Shown here: positions 47,813 to 59,186 of the stretch, in pieces
Layout: each line of letters opens with the position of its first letter
Numbering within the stretch: the stretch's first letter is position 1
From: Chelonoidis abingdonii
Lineage: Eukaryota; Chordata; Testudines; Testudinidae
Length of the DNA: 64,000 bases
Assembly: GCF_003597395.2 (NCBI RefSeq)
Contig: NC_133773.1
Span: 73,815,223-73,879,222 of the forward strand
Direction of reading: 5' to 3'
The notes under the pieces: model-generated
Seen by the model: only the letters and a program-made list of their open reading frames with translations
Told to the model about the DNA's origin: nothing
Databases searched by the model: none
Translations under genes and position numbers: made by a program

Positions 47813-50798
47813 ACATAGTAAAGAGGAAGCTGCTCTCACAGCTTGAGATAGACCAACTCCACATTACATCCCAGACTCAAGAAGACTTGGAAGAACAAGT
47901 GGATGTGCGGCCCACACCTGAAGCTGAAACTTCACTGTCACCCCCTCCATTGCAGAGCACAGCAGCTGATATGGGCATAGACATGGAAAACATAGCTCAC
48001 AGTCAATCCTTGCGAGACCGATTACCAGGCTCAGTGGAGAAGTACCACAGATATGTTATGTTAGAAGATGCCAATAGAGCCCTCATCAAATCCCTACTAC
48101 CACCATAACTCAACAATGACACTGGTTAACGCTACCAGCTCTGTATACCTGGAGAGTTGGCTACACGATCAAAGAACAACAGATGTACCCACCTGGAAAA
48201 TGAGGTGGCAGGATTAAGAATCCAGGCGACTCGGAGAGAAGTTAGTGGCAGCTGGTGGAACTACTAAGAAGGGTGTATGAGATTAGGAGATAAGACTTGC
48301 GCTACTAAAAAAACAAGGGCTGAACTACCATGCTGAAGCCCTAGAGGACTGCTAACCAAAGGCTCACAGCACTGGCTCTACCAGGCTAAGACATACCGAG
48401 AGAAGCCAGAGGCCAAAAAGTAAATGCCCTGTTCTCCCAAGGACACCTCCAGGGTCACTCCCACGAGTGCAACAACACAATCACAGCAGAGCACCAGTCA
48501 GCAGAAACGACCGTACTGAAGACACATTGGGAGAAAGAGAAGAAACTCATACACCAGTGCAAAGTTGGTCTGCAGGACCTGAACAGAGTACAAGCAATCC
48601 TCCAGAACAGAAACATCACCACACGGTAGAAGAACATCCAGCAGCGGGTCAAAACATGCAGAGCTGACAGCACCTGACGACATGATCCACACCTATCGGC
48701 TAAAGAAATTAACGCAGTGCATGAAAGCCTAGAGCACCGATGCACCAGCTGTAGCAGCAGGCCCCCCCAACGCTACACAGGAAGGACAGTGCTGATCAAT
48801 GAAATAACACCCCTGCGGGGACAGAACCGGCCCTAACCAGGTCCAATAACCTGCCTCCCACACATGGAAAGTCTTACAAGGCATCATAGCTTGCCAAGCA
48901 CCGGACCCAACATGGGCCATACATGGCACAGTCCAGAAGGGCTTGGGAACAACACCAGAGGCTAAAACACCAGTTGCTCTCAGATAAGAGCAGTCGCCCA
49001 AGACTCAAGCGTCTAGCAGACCAATCGAGCACGAGCTGGAGTTGACTCATGAAGCCTATGACTCAATGGCCGCACACGTGGTTCTGGAAATGTCATGGCG
49101 CTATCACAAACGTCAAAGGACACTTAAAGCCTTCCTCAAAACTCAATGGGCTATGGAAGACACAACAGTCAAGCCTTCAGGCAACTTGCACAAAGTGGCA
49201 TTAAGTGCGTGGCATATACCAAGGTGATCACTGTACCCCGCTGCTGTTATGCATAGGCCTAAACCCCTCAGCCAGATAATCACAAGGCTGGGATACGGGT
49301 ACAGGTTCAGGATGTGGAACTTACATCCAGCCACCTCCTCTCATGGATGACATCAGCTGTATGCTTAAGAATGACGAACATCGACTCGCTTAATCCACCT
49401 GACGCGGATCTACAGGAGGATATCGGGACTGTCTCGGACTGGAGAAGTGGTGGCCGGATGGTATGAAGAGAGGAAGGTAGTCATGACTGTATGGGTGGAA
49501 CTACCAGCGGGCCACTAGCAGACATACAGGACCAGCTACAAGTACCTTGGCATCCGCTTACACATGGGAAACCACGATGAGGAAGCAAGGAAGACAGCAA
49601 CATCAAGTATCAAAGGATACCAGCGTCCGAAGAGACAGCCAGTGGGAAAACACGAGTCCACGCTCCCCATCACGATACGCCTGCGGTCATTCAGATACCC
49701 TGCCGGTATAGTGACGTGGCCAAAGGAGGACAGAGGCTGCCGATGTGAACCGCGGAAGCTCCTCACAAGCACGGAGGTTCCACCCGTCACACCCAGAGAC
49801 TGTCATACCAGCCGGAAAGAGGCAGGGCGGGCTTGGTGGAAGCCGTCAGGCCACTATCCTGGATGAAACCCGGAACAATCAGGAGTACATCGAAGAGGGC
49901 CCCCAAAGATTAGCTGCGAGAGAAGCTGAGGCACAGCAGACTGGAGGAAGACCAAGAAGAAGTGCCATGGCAAGACAAGACCCTTCATGGGATGTACCAT
50001 CGAACAGCATAGCTGAGGTGGCTGACATGGGGAATCTACAGTGGCTGGACAAGGGCTGGACTAAAAGACGCACGCAGGCATGAGCAAGCAGCACAGGAAC
50101 AAGGCACTGAGGCACCAGATGCCATGAAGCATGGGTCTACCACACTAGAGAGGACCCAGGTGCAGGCTGTTGCAGAGAGCCTCAGAGACAGTCCAACACA
50201 TAGTGGCAGGATGTAAGATGCAGGCACGGAAAGCAGATCCACTGAACGGCAACTCAAGTGGCTGGCAATTGGTACAGGAAACATCCTCACGTAATTGGGC
50301 TAGACCCTCCCAAGACCAGATGGAGATCCCAGAGGTTGTGGAGGAATAGCAGGGCTAAGATTCGTCGGACTTCCAGATCCAGAACGGACAGGCAGGTACC
50401 TGGCCAATCAACCAGACATCGTGGTAATAGACAAGGCACGACAGCGAGTGGTGATAGATATAGCGTGCCAAGTGACAGGCAACATCAGGAAGACGGCAAG
50501 TGAGAAGCTGGAGATGTACCAGGGCCTGAAAAGAGGACACTAGAAGATTGTGGAAAGTGAAGCCAAATGGTCCAGTGGTGGTAGGACCCTCGGGGCTGTT
50601 GGTCCTAAGCTGGGTGAGTGGTCCCAACAGATCCCAGGAACAACATTAGAGCTCTCTGTCCAGAACAGTTGCAGTGCTAGGCAGCTAATTTACTGCGCAC
50701 GACTCAAACTCCAGGCCTCTGGTAGAGGGACCCGAGGTTGAGGAAGACACATACCACTCCAGGGGGTGCAGAGGGACTTTTTTTTTGTTATATATATC
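47813..50798 (+). mobile_element. R4/Dong-like LINE, plus strand, 5' truncated
   Basis: Protein remains in many frames run in order: KRKLLSQLEIDQL at the left edge, an RT region with AYDSM (about 49057), NPLSQIITRLGYGYRF (about 49255-49310) and YLGI (about 49545). A zinc-knuckle tail HIVAGC (50197-50214) follows, then a restriction-like endonuclease motif PDIVVIDK (from 50412) and a C-terminal LGEWSQQIPGTT (about 50610). The 3' end is T-rich and then TATATA-rich (50779-50798). The C-terminal endonuclease rather than an N-terminal one marks the R2/R4 side of LINEs. Frames break every few dozen codons, mostly by one-base indels. Clade naming is from remembered motifs. Confidence 0.72.
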
Positions 50799-53050
50799 TA
50801 CGATTACTCCTGGATGTCCGGAGTTCACCAGGAAGTGGCCTGCCGTCACAAGCCCCCCCCGCTCTTTCTGCGCTGTATACTGTCTGTAGGGTGTTGGACT
50901 TGGGGTGGAAAACTCTGTGTATTGTGACGGAGCTGTACCGGGTTCGCACATCGGCCAGCTCCATGTCCTCCTTTGGCAGCTCATATACAGCAGGTTACCG
51001 ATGACCGGCAGGGCAACGTATCTGTTATAGGCATGGTCTGTCTTCCCACTGACTGCTCTTAGGACCTGTCTTATCCTTTGGTGATACTTGGATGTGCTGT
51101 TCTTGCCTTTCCATCATCGTTGGTTTCCATGTGGACTTGGGATTCGCCAAGGACTTGGAGCTGTCTGTTATGTCTGCTATGTGCCCGCTGGTAGTTCCCC
51201 CCATCAGTTTGATACCGTGCCCTCTTCACTAATCCAGCCCCTCTCCAGTCCAAGATGACATTCCCGATCCTCACGTAGATCCGTGTCGGGTAGCGGATCG
51301 TAGTTCGCGTTCATTTTTAGCATACAATTTGGTCATCCATGTAAGAGGTGGCTGATGGTAGTTCCACTCTGAACCTGTACCCATATTCCAGTCCTTGTGA
51401 TACTGCGAGGGGGTTCGAATCTGCGAGACAGCAGCGGGGACAGTTGCTCACCTTGGTATGATGCTGCACTTGAATGGCCACGGCAGCTTGCTTGAGTTTG
51501 ACTCCGTGTTACTCCTAGTCCCATTGAGTCTTGAGGAAGGTCCTTAGTGTCCTGTTGCTATGTATGCACCAGACCATTCACCAGATCCACGGTGCGGCAT
51601 TGAGTCGTAGGCTTTCCTGTAGTCATCAGGCTGTCTCAATTGGGTCGGTAGACCTGAGCGAACGCTCGTATCTAATGAGCAACCTGGTGTTTTGAGCCTC
51701 TGGTGCCCTTCTGAGCTGGTGCTCCATGTATGGCCATTAGGTCTGTGCTTGGCGGCGTATGATGCCTGATAGGATTTCATGTTGTGGGGAGGCAGTTATT
51801 GGCCGGTTTCTGTCCCCTGCAGGGGTCTTCCTGATCAGCACTGTCCTTCCTTGCGTTAGCCATTTGGGTGGGGCCTGCTGTAGCAGCTGGTCATCTGTGC
51901 GCTAGTGTGTTACAGTGCATGCTGTTAGTTTCTTAGCCAGTAGTGTGGATCATGTCGGTCCAGTGGCTGGTCCGTTTCTTCATGAATTCTTGATCGCGCG
52001 GATGTCTTCTACTGTGATGGTGACTGGTTTCTGTTTGGGAGATTGCTGTGCTCAGGTGCTCGCGCCACTTTGCACTGGTGTTTATGGTCTTCTCTGTCCC
52101 ACCTATGTTCTTCCCAGACTGTCAGTTTTCTGCTGTTTTGTGTTGTTTGCCGCAGTTGGGGAGTACACCTTGGGGTTTCTTTGGAGAACAGGGATTTCTT
52201 TTTAGGGGGCTTTTTTTGGCTTCTCTGCTATTATCTTTCTTTGGAGCCTGGTAGCAGTGCTGGAGCCTTTGTTTAGCAGTCTCTAGGGCTCAGATGGATC
52301 AAGCCCCTGATTTTTTCAGTAGCCGATCTTGATCCTTTATACTCACAACTTCTGTAGTTCCACAGCGACTAAATTCTCTCCGAGTCGACCTTGTCTTTAT
52401 CCTCCCAACCCATTGTTCCAGCGGTGGGTATATACTGTTATCTTCTGATCGTGTTACCAAGCCTTCCAGGATACAGAGGCTGGTGCGAATAACCAGTCAT
52501 TGTTTTGATTATGGTGGAGTATGCGATGTCATGAGGGCTATGGCATCTTCTAACATACTATCTGATGTAACTTCTCCCTGAGCCTTGGGTAATCCGTCTC
52601 GAGGATTGATCTGTAGCTAGTTTCTCCATGATCTTATACCTCATATCAGCTCTGTGCTCTGCAATGAGGGGTGGCAGCAAGTTTCGCTTCAGGGGGGCTG
52701 CACATCCACTTGTTCTCCAGGTCTTCTTGAGTCTGGGAATGTAGAGTTGGTCTATCTCAAGCTGTGAGAGCAGCTTCTTCTTTACTATGTTGATGCATGG
52801 AGTAACTAGCGGTTTCTCAGTAAGTGTGGATGTAGGTCTTTTGTCCATCCATAGTCCCTTTCGTATACGTTTTCTATATCTCCCTCTCATTAGTCTACTG
52901 TTGTAGTACATCCATCATCCAGGTTCTGCTTGTCTCCCATGAGATGGTTGTTCCAGAGATCCCACTTATCGTCAGATTGTCCGCTGTTCCCAAACTGGCG
53001 CGACCTTGTTAATTCCGGGCGTACGTCCGAGCCGGCATGACTCTCCTAAT
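50799..53050 (-). mobile_element. R4/Dong-like LINE, minus strand, 3' truncated
   Basis: The reverse complement of 50799-52790 parallels 47813-49893. Examples are the AYDSM segment near 51600, and CAGTGCAAAGT text at 52069-52079 against 48557-48567. Beyond the shared part, this copy extends further 5' (52791-52911 and outward), with MYYNSRLMRGRYRKRI followed by TLTEKPL, the family's N-terminal region. It lacks the last 0.9 kb (zinc knuckle, endonuclease and 3' end). It joins the 3' end of the plus copy tail to tail near 50799. It is frameshifted throughout. Confidence 0.68.
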
Positions 53051-53129
53051 TCATGTCACTCTTATATTTGAGGTAGGCAGGTGAAGTGTTAGGAGGTCTT
53101 TTGCCCAGGGACCCCTACTGGAAAGTTGG

Positions 53130-53222
53130 GTACCAACTGGGATTTGAACCCTGGTCTCTCATATCAAAGGGCAGTCTCCCATATCAAAGGGTGGCGCTCT
53201 TAACCACTACGCTATCCAGTCA
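53130..53222 (-). repeat. tRNA-like Pol III box pair (SINE-type head)
   Basis: On the minus strand, TAGCGTAGTGGTTAAGAGC (53196-53214) resembles an A box and GGTTCAAATCC (53140-53150) is a canonical B box. The 45 bp between them includes a tandem duplication of about 20 bp (CATATCAAAGGG twice). The acceptor ends do not pair, so this is not a tRNA gene. It could be a SINE head or the 5' UTR of the adjacent minus-strand LINE. Confidence 0.65.
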
Positions 53223-54258
53223 CACTATAGATGAATAAAAATATAGGGAAGATAGTTTCAAGAATATATAGAGTATTATAATCATGATTGCACCACATAT
53301 GAAATACATCCTAATGCATAAAACTCCTGAATAGTGTTACTTATCTGTCAAGGACCAGTGTTCTGGGCCTTAGAACTCTGGCTACTTTGTTAATATCATT
53401 AAGATTCTAAAAAACTGTTGGTATATAAATGAATCTAATATACAGGGAAATAAAGGACTATAGGGATTAATATTTACTAACAGAGAAGTATACTGACAGG
53501 GGATCCAGTTGTTTGGGAGAACAAGGAAAATCTGGCTGTGTTGGGGTCCCTGCTGCCCCCACTTCTTAGTTACTGAGCTGGTCAAACTCCCCCCACATTT
53601 TTTGATCCCCAAATCAACCTGTCCCTTGCCTCTGAATTGGCGCAGGTCACCTTGAACAAAAAAGATTTTCTATCCGTTGAGAGAGAGCATGAAAAACTCA
53701 AAACATGTACTGACCTGTGTTTCATGGCTCATGCCAAGCCTTAATCCCCTAAGAAATAAATCCAAATTAACAAACTAAAAGCTCACGTGCTTCATAGTCT
53801 TTATTTACTCCACAATATTTCTTAAAATACTTCTAGCAAAGACATTGACTATTTAACTAACTTTGCCAATTGCATAAATATAACTTTTGGACTCCACAAG
53901 ACAAGAGCAGATAAGATTTATAAGATTTATTTATGAAATCATTATAAGATTAAAAATGTAATAAGTGCATGACTTTTCTATTTATATAGTTTCTAGTTAC
54001 ATTAAAAAATAGCAGAGGAGCTGTCATCTTGCAGAATTTGGGAGTTCCATAAGAATGTTCACTCTTCAGAGTATTTTGGCTCCACATGTATGATGTTTCA
54101 TCTGGAACTTGAGTCTTGAGGAATTGCAGAAGAAGGATCAGAAATTTTGGTTTGTAAAAAAATTACAGTTTTGCAGAATTCTGTGTTGTTATTTTTAGAT
54201 ATTATTTGGCAGTAGCAGTGGTAGTTATAGTCTGAAAATTGATTCCAGCATATGTGGT
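53223..54258. other. No feature recognised
   Basis: AT-rich; nothing coding seen. Confidence 0.45.
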
Positions 54259-54549
54259 ACTGCCAACCCCAAATTTTCAAAAATCATGAATCAGGGCTTA
54301 CCAAAATCAAGGCTTAAAAAAAAAATCAGGATCATTTTAAAAAATAAAATTTGGGGCTTTTGTTCTGTCTTCTGGGTTCTCAGCCTTTAGGGACCATTTG
54401 GGTTACAGTTTCAAGCTTTTCTCTACAAGGGTGAGAGCTAGAGACATACCTTTTTAAAAAAATGTGCTGAAATTTTCACAAAATCACAGGACTCAAGGAG
54501 CTGGGAATCTAAATAAAACATAAAATTATGAGACTTGTGACAGACACTG
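54259..54549. repeat. Old hAT-like interspersed repeat
   Basis: It begins ACTGCCAACCCC and contains AAATCATGAATCAGG, TTGGGGCTTTTGTTCTG and CAGCCTTTAGGG. It ends near ATTATGAGACTTGTGACA. The same sequence order appears at 63184-63383, where the other end reads GAGAGTTGGTAACACC. Confidence 0.5.
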
Positions 54550-55091
54550 GGAGAGATGAAAGGAGAAAAAAATAGTTTTCAATACAGCAAGAAACCTTGA
54601 AAGAATAAAATAAAATTAAGCCAGACAAATGCATTCTTAAGAAAGGACTCTTTTAAGGGGTCTGTGCATGTTTTTATGCTTTTTAGCTTGTTCCCAAATG
54701 ATCAACAAGATCTGCATTCTTCTAAAGGAATAATGAGTTGTGGGGTAGGTGGTTTTTTGGCATTTTTTGTAAAATGTGCCAGCATGGACATTTTTCCTGC
54801 CAACCTTCTGCTTTCTGAACAATGGGGAAGCAGAGAGGTTAGCCCGTAGGAATGCCAATTTTACTTAAACTAATACATTGAGACTTGTCATCTTTAACAG
54901 CTTCTTAAATTTTATAATGGTACAGGTCACATTTGCTTTATCAATAACCTCATTAGTAGTCTAGAGCAGATGTATCATTTTCATTATACTTGAATAATAT
55001 CTAGCAATAACTGCTCAAAAACATCCGTTGGAATGTTCTGTTAATTCTAATAACAGTGGAGTTGTAAGAAGTGGTTCTTTTTAGTCAGATG
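54550..55091. other. No feature recognised
   Basis: AT-rich spacer. Confidence 0.45.
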
Positions 55092-55956
55092 TGTGGGTAA
55101 TAAACGTCTGTCTCAAATCTGGACTTAGAGTTCAACATCTGAGTGTTTACTGTGAATCTCCCCCAAGCTTATACCCAGCTTGGATTTTATCTCGCTGCCA
55201 CCAACTAGGACTATTTAGGGTTCCTAGTTACCCCGAGTCACCCCAACCTTTCCCTGGGGGACCCCCAAGACCCAAATCCCCTGGGTCTCCCTATCTCAAC
55301 GGGAAAACAAGCTCTTCCCCCTTGTCTCCTCGTTATCTGCTCCCCCGCTTCCCCCTCCCTTTTCCCTGGGTGAGCCTGGGGAATGCAGTACTTAACTCCT
55401 TGAAGGCAAAACAAAGAGGGAAATCACCCTCCCCCTGAGGCGATGCATTCAAATCTAGTAAAGCTAATATAAAGAGATTTTCCACCCCCCCTTCCTGTAG
55501 CCTCACCGGAGAAACCCCAAAAACCTCAGCCAGGTTTTAAAAAAGAACTTTATATAAAAAGAAAGAAAATACAAAACAATATTACTGCATTAAGAGATCA
55601 ATACAGGCTCTTGCTTATAAGAAAATATGAATAAACAGTCTGATTTAAAAGATAGCCAAATTAAACCAGTCCAGCACATCAACACACATGTAAATACAAC
55701 ACAAAGCATATAACAGCCTATTTGCCTTGTTGCCTTTGTACTTACACTTTGTAGGAGAAATTAGAAAGAAATAGGAGTTAGCAGGAAAGTTGTTTCCTCC
55801 ATAGCTGGGAGAAACAAAAGACCTAGAGTACACAATTCCCGCCCCTGACTTTTAAAAAGTCCAGTTCTCTGATTGGTCCTCTGGTCATGTGTTTGGTTCC
55901 CTTTGTTCACCCTTTACAGGCAAAGAAAATTAACCGTTACCTATCTACTTATGACA
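55092..55956 (-). mobile_element. Solo LTR of the gypsy family, minus strand
   Basis: On the minus strand it starts TGTCATAAGTAGATAGGTAA and ends with the AAGTCCAGATTTGAGACAG-type text and ACCCACA, matching the LTRs at 38561 and 41701. It has only one copy of the U3 unit and far fewer indels. The flanks AGATG and CCTGC do not match, so the target duplication is lost or the edges are slightly off. Confidence 0.78.
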
Positions 55957-58900
55957 CCTGCTCTCCACTTTCCCCTATACATCTGTATCCTTACCAGACC
56001 ACCATACTGATGGTTTGTGCCTCAGTTTACACACATCTAAAAATGTTGGGTTTGTGTTTATAAATTATTCTGAGACACCTATAGGAAAGGCTCAATAGAA
56101 GTGTAATTATTATTGTTAACTGTATCACTTAATCATTGGGGAATCTCCAGGAAAAAATGAAGGGAATCTTTACATTTTTTTCAGACTTTCCTATTATAAA
56201 AAAAATATTTGAGCCCTAATACTCAAACCTTTACCCACAGTAAAGATTTTAGGATCAGTTGTGTTTGTAAAGTTCTCGATGATGCAGAAAGTGGAGTGTT
56301 ATACTAGCTTTGCATTGCTGTTAGAAGTAAAAAAAAAAAATGTTTTGTCAATAAACTATCCAGGTATCTTCTGAAGGACAACTAAGAGCAGTTATGTGGA
56401 AAACCAATCAGCTATTTTTCCGTGTCACTTTCTAAGCATAACAACATAGATAATTAAAGGTCTGTTGCCTGGAGATTAGGGCACCCTGAAAATGGGGCTA
56501 TAAAATATGGCCAGACAAAAATCAGCATTTTTGTATCAATTATTACAGTTTAAGGTAGCTTGCATAATTTTCACAAAGTGAACTTTTCATATGTTGACAA
56601 TGGTAAAAGATTGCTAATTTCATGGTTACATTGCCAGTTTCTGAAACTATTACAAGTTAAAGTGCACACAGTGGGAATGATCAGTCTAAATTAAGTTCTT
56701 GACAAAACTGAACTATAGCGTCATAGGCCATGCTAACCAGGAGCAATGCAACTAAAGTAGGAAATATAATTTTAAAAATACCAACAGTGATTTATGCTAA
56801 AAGATATTGCACTTCAGATTGCTGCTACTGTATGTGGAACTAGTCTTGGCAATAATAAATTTGGCACTCAATATATGCAATCATTCAAAGGATTCAAGAA
56901 AAGCAATTACCTTAATTAAGTCATATGATGACCTCAGTTATTCTTTTTAAATTAGATAATCATTTAAGTTCCCAGTTTAGAATTTATACCAATTAGTCAA
57001 TTATAATTCCAGTGTAACACCAATCTAGTGAAAACTCTATCTAGGTGTTCAAATATAGATAATTAAATGCTCTTAACGACTCCACATCTCATATGGCAAG
57101 AGCAAGGTTTTTGTTGTTGCCATCCTTCAGCATAACTGGGTTTTCTGTGGACATATCAGTCTGATCATTTGTACTGGTTGCTCTTTAGACATTTATCCAT
57201 CCGGCTGTTGCGCAACTCTGTTCTGAGGCTACCACTTTTAACTCAACTACAATCCTACTCCCTAACTCATCTCACTTTCCTATGGTTGTAAAATTAAACC
57301 TCCAGGAAACCTGATAAATTTTGATGCTCTTGCTCTCCTTTTCTCATCAGAGAAAGTATCTTAACTGATAGTTATGTCCTTGAATGCATTTGAATCTGCA
57401 GTGGATGTAAACTCCTGCTCTTATGGCCAAAGGTCTTGATCCTGCAAAGCTCTTGGCTTTGTCACTGGGGCACTGTCAACTTGATTATTTCCTCTCCAGA
57501 TTGAGTGCCAGGTTTTTTTTAATAGAGCATCCTTTGAATCTGTCCATATAAATTGTTTTAATCCTTTAAAATTGCATAGAAGATTCTTTTTCTGATTCCT
57601 TGCTGATGTTTGTTAGGCTTTTCTACAGCAAAGGAGAAACCAGTGAATGTAGAAGGAAACAGTAATACTGACTACCCACTATGTACTCTCAAAATCACAA
57701 AGTAAACTAACCAAAAAAATACAGAATATAGTTGACATCTTACCCTTATAGTAATCTCCTAGGTATGACTTGAACTATAAAAGCACACATTTCAGGTAGA
57801 CATGATGTTCAAGCTTACTCTGTCATGCTAAAATGGGTAGTTTCCGCAGGAGAACGCCACATTCTGTAATGTTGAGAAAGCTGTATATCTCTCTGGTATA
57901 AATTACAAGCAAGTTGATGGAGGTGAAGTAAACTCTCTAAGATCTCCATGGAAACCTGCTGATTACTGCCTTTCTCACACATGAAAAGAGCATTTCTGTA
58001 ACAATATGTTCTTGCATTAGGAGCTGTCTCCTGCTCAACTATCAACTACAACTAATACAGTTGCTGGTATGAGAGGCCTTTGGAAGAGGCATGGAATCAA
58101 AATGAAGATAGTACAAAAAATGAAAAATTTAGTGTGACAAATATAGATCTTGATCCTTCAATCCACGTGTGGGTTGGTTTTTTATTTTTTAGTGTGTATG
58201 AAGAATAGAGTTTTTGAATATATTGTTCTTCCTCCTTTTCAGGCAGTGCTGGAGGCAAAGTGAACTCTCAGCCCCTTTCAGTCAATTCATACAAAATGTG
58301 TTTTATTAAGTAGAAAGTATGCAGTTTACAAAATGGCATTTTTACAACTTTCCTTGCCTACAAATGGAGCAGTGGGAACTTCTGAATTTTTTATTGCAAC
58401 ACCAGCCTGAGATGTTTTATACTGCAATAATGGCACCAACTGTGTCTATGAGGAGTAGTACTGGAAAATGAATACTTTGAGAAATACTTGATCTGAAAGA
58501 TATTCGTTAAGATTGATATTTTGCTTTAACCCCAAAGGCTGCTAAAAATGTAAATGATACATAAGTGAGATCTTCATAACTGGTGAATCAAAGGTCACAT
58601 TAAATATTTTATCAAAAAAAACCCCTGAAGCATTATTGAATGGGTCTTACGGGGTTGGACGCTTCTCTGGAGCCTTAAATGTGCAAAAGCAAACTTACCA
58701 TTTGCAGCTCTCCTTTTCTTATGCTGCAGTTTGTTATACAGCCCACAATGTACAGACACAGTGCTGATGGTGGCTAATTTTGATTGATTTCACTAACCTC
58801 AGACATATGAAATCCATGTACAGGGCCAAATTTTTACATGTGTATTTACAAATGCAGAATTAACACATGCAGATTCGATAATTGCTCAATCACTTGCCCA

Positions 58901-59077
58901 TTTGCAACTGAACTTTAATTTTCCTTTTTTTAAAAAACTGGCCTAGTGCCTTAATCTAGGTACATTTATGGAATATATACTTGTATATGTGAAATAATAA
59001 AACACACTCTATGTGATTAAATTGCATTTATCATATTCACTTCCTCTTTGCCCATTTACCCATTTCCTGGATACTAC
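55957..59077. other. Long stretch without recognisable genes
   Basis: AT-rich, unique-looking. No coding or repeat family recognised. Confidence 0.45.
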
Positions 59078-59160
59078 CAGGGCCGGATCAATGCAGGGGC
59101 TTCAGGGGCTGCAGCCCAGGGCCTCAGGTTAAAGGGGACCCCAGCCCCGCAAAATAAATC
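59078..59160. mobile_element. hAT MITE left end fragment
   Basis: It starts CAGGGCCGGATC, close to the terminus of the fold-back element at 22251 (CAGGGCCGGCTC). The G/C-rich segment ends around 59160. The right terminus was not found. Confidence 0.45.
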
Positions 59161-59186
59161 CAATTACATATATGAAAAAATGGGGT

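Noticed and set aside
53130..53222. A functional tRNA gene
   Set aside because: Box spacing is enlarged by a tandem duplication and the acceptor arms do not pair; it fits a SINE-type head better.
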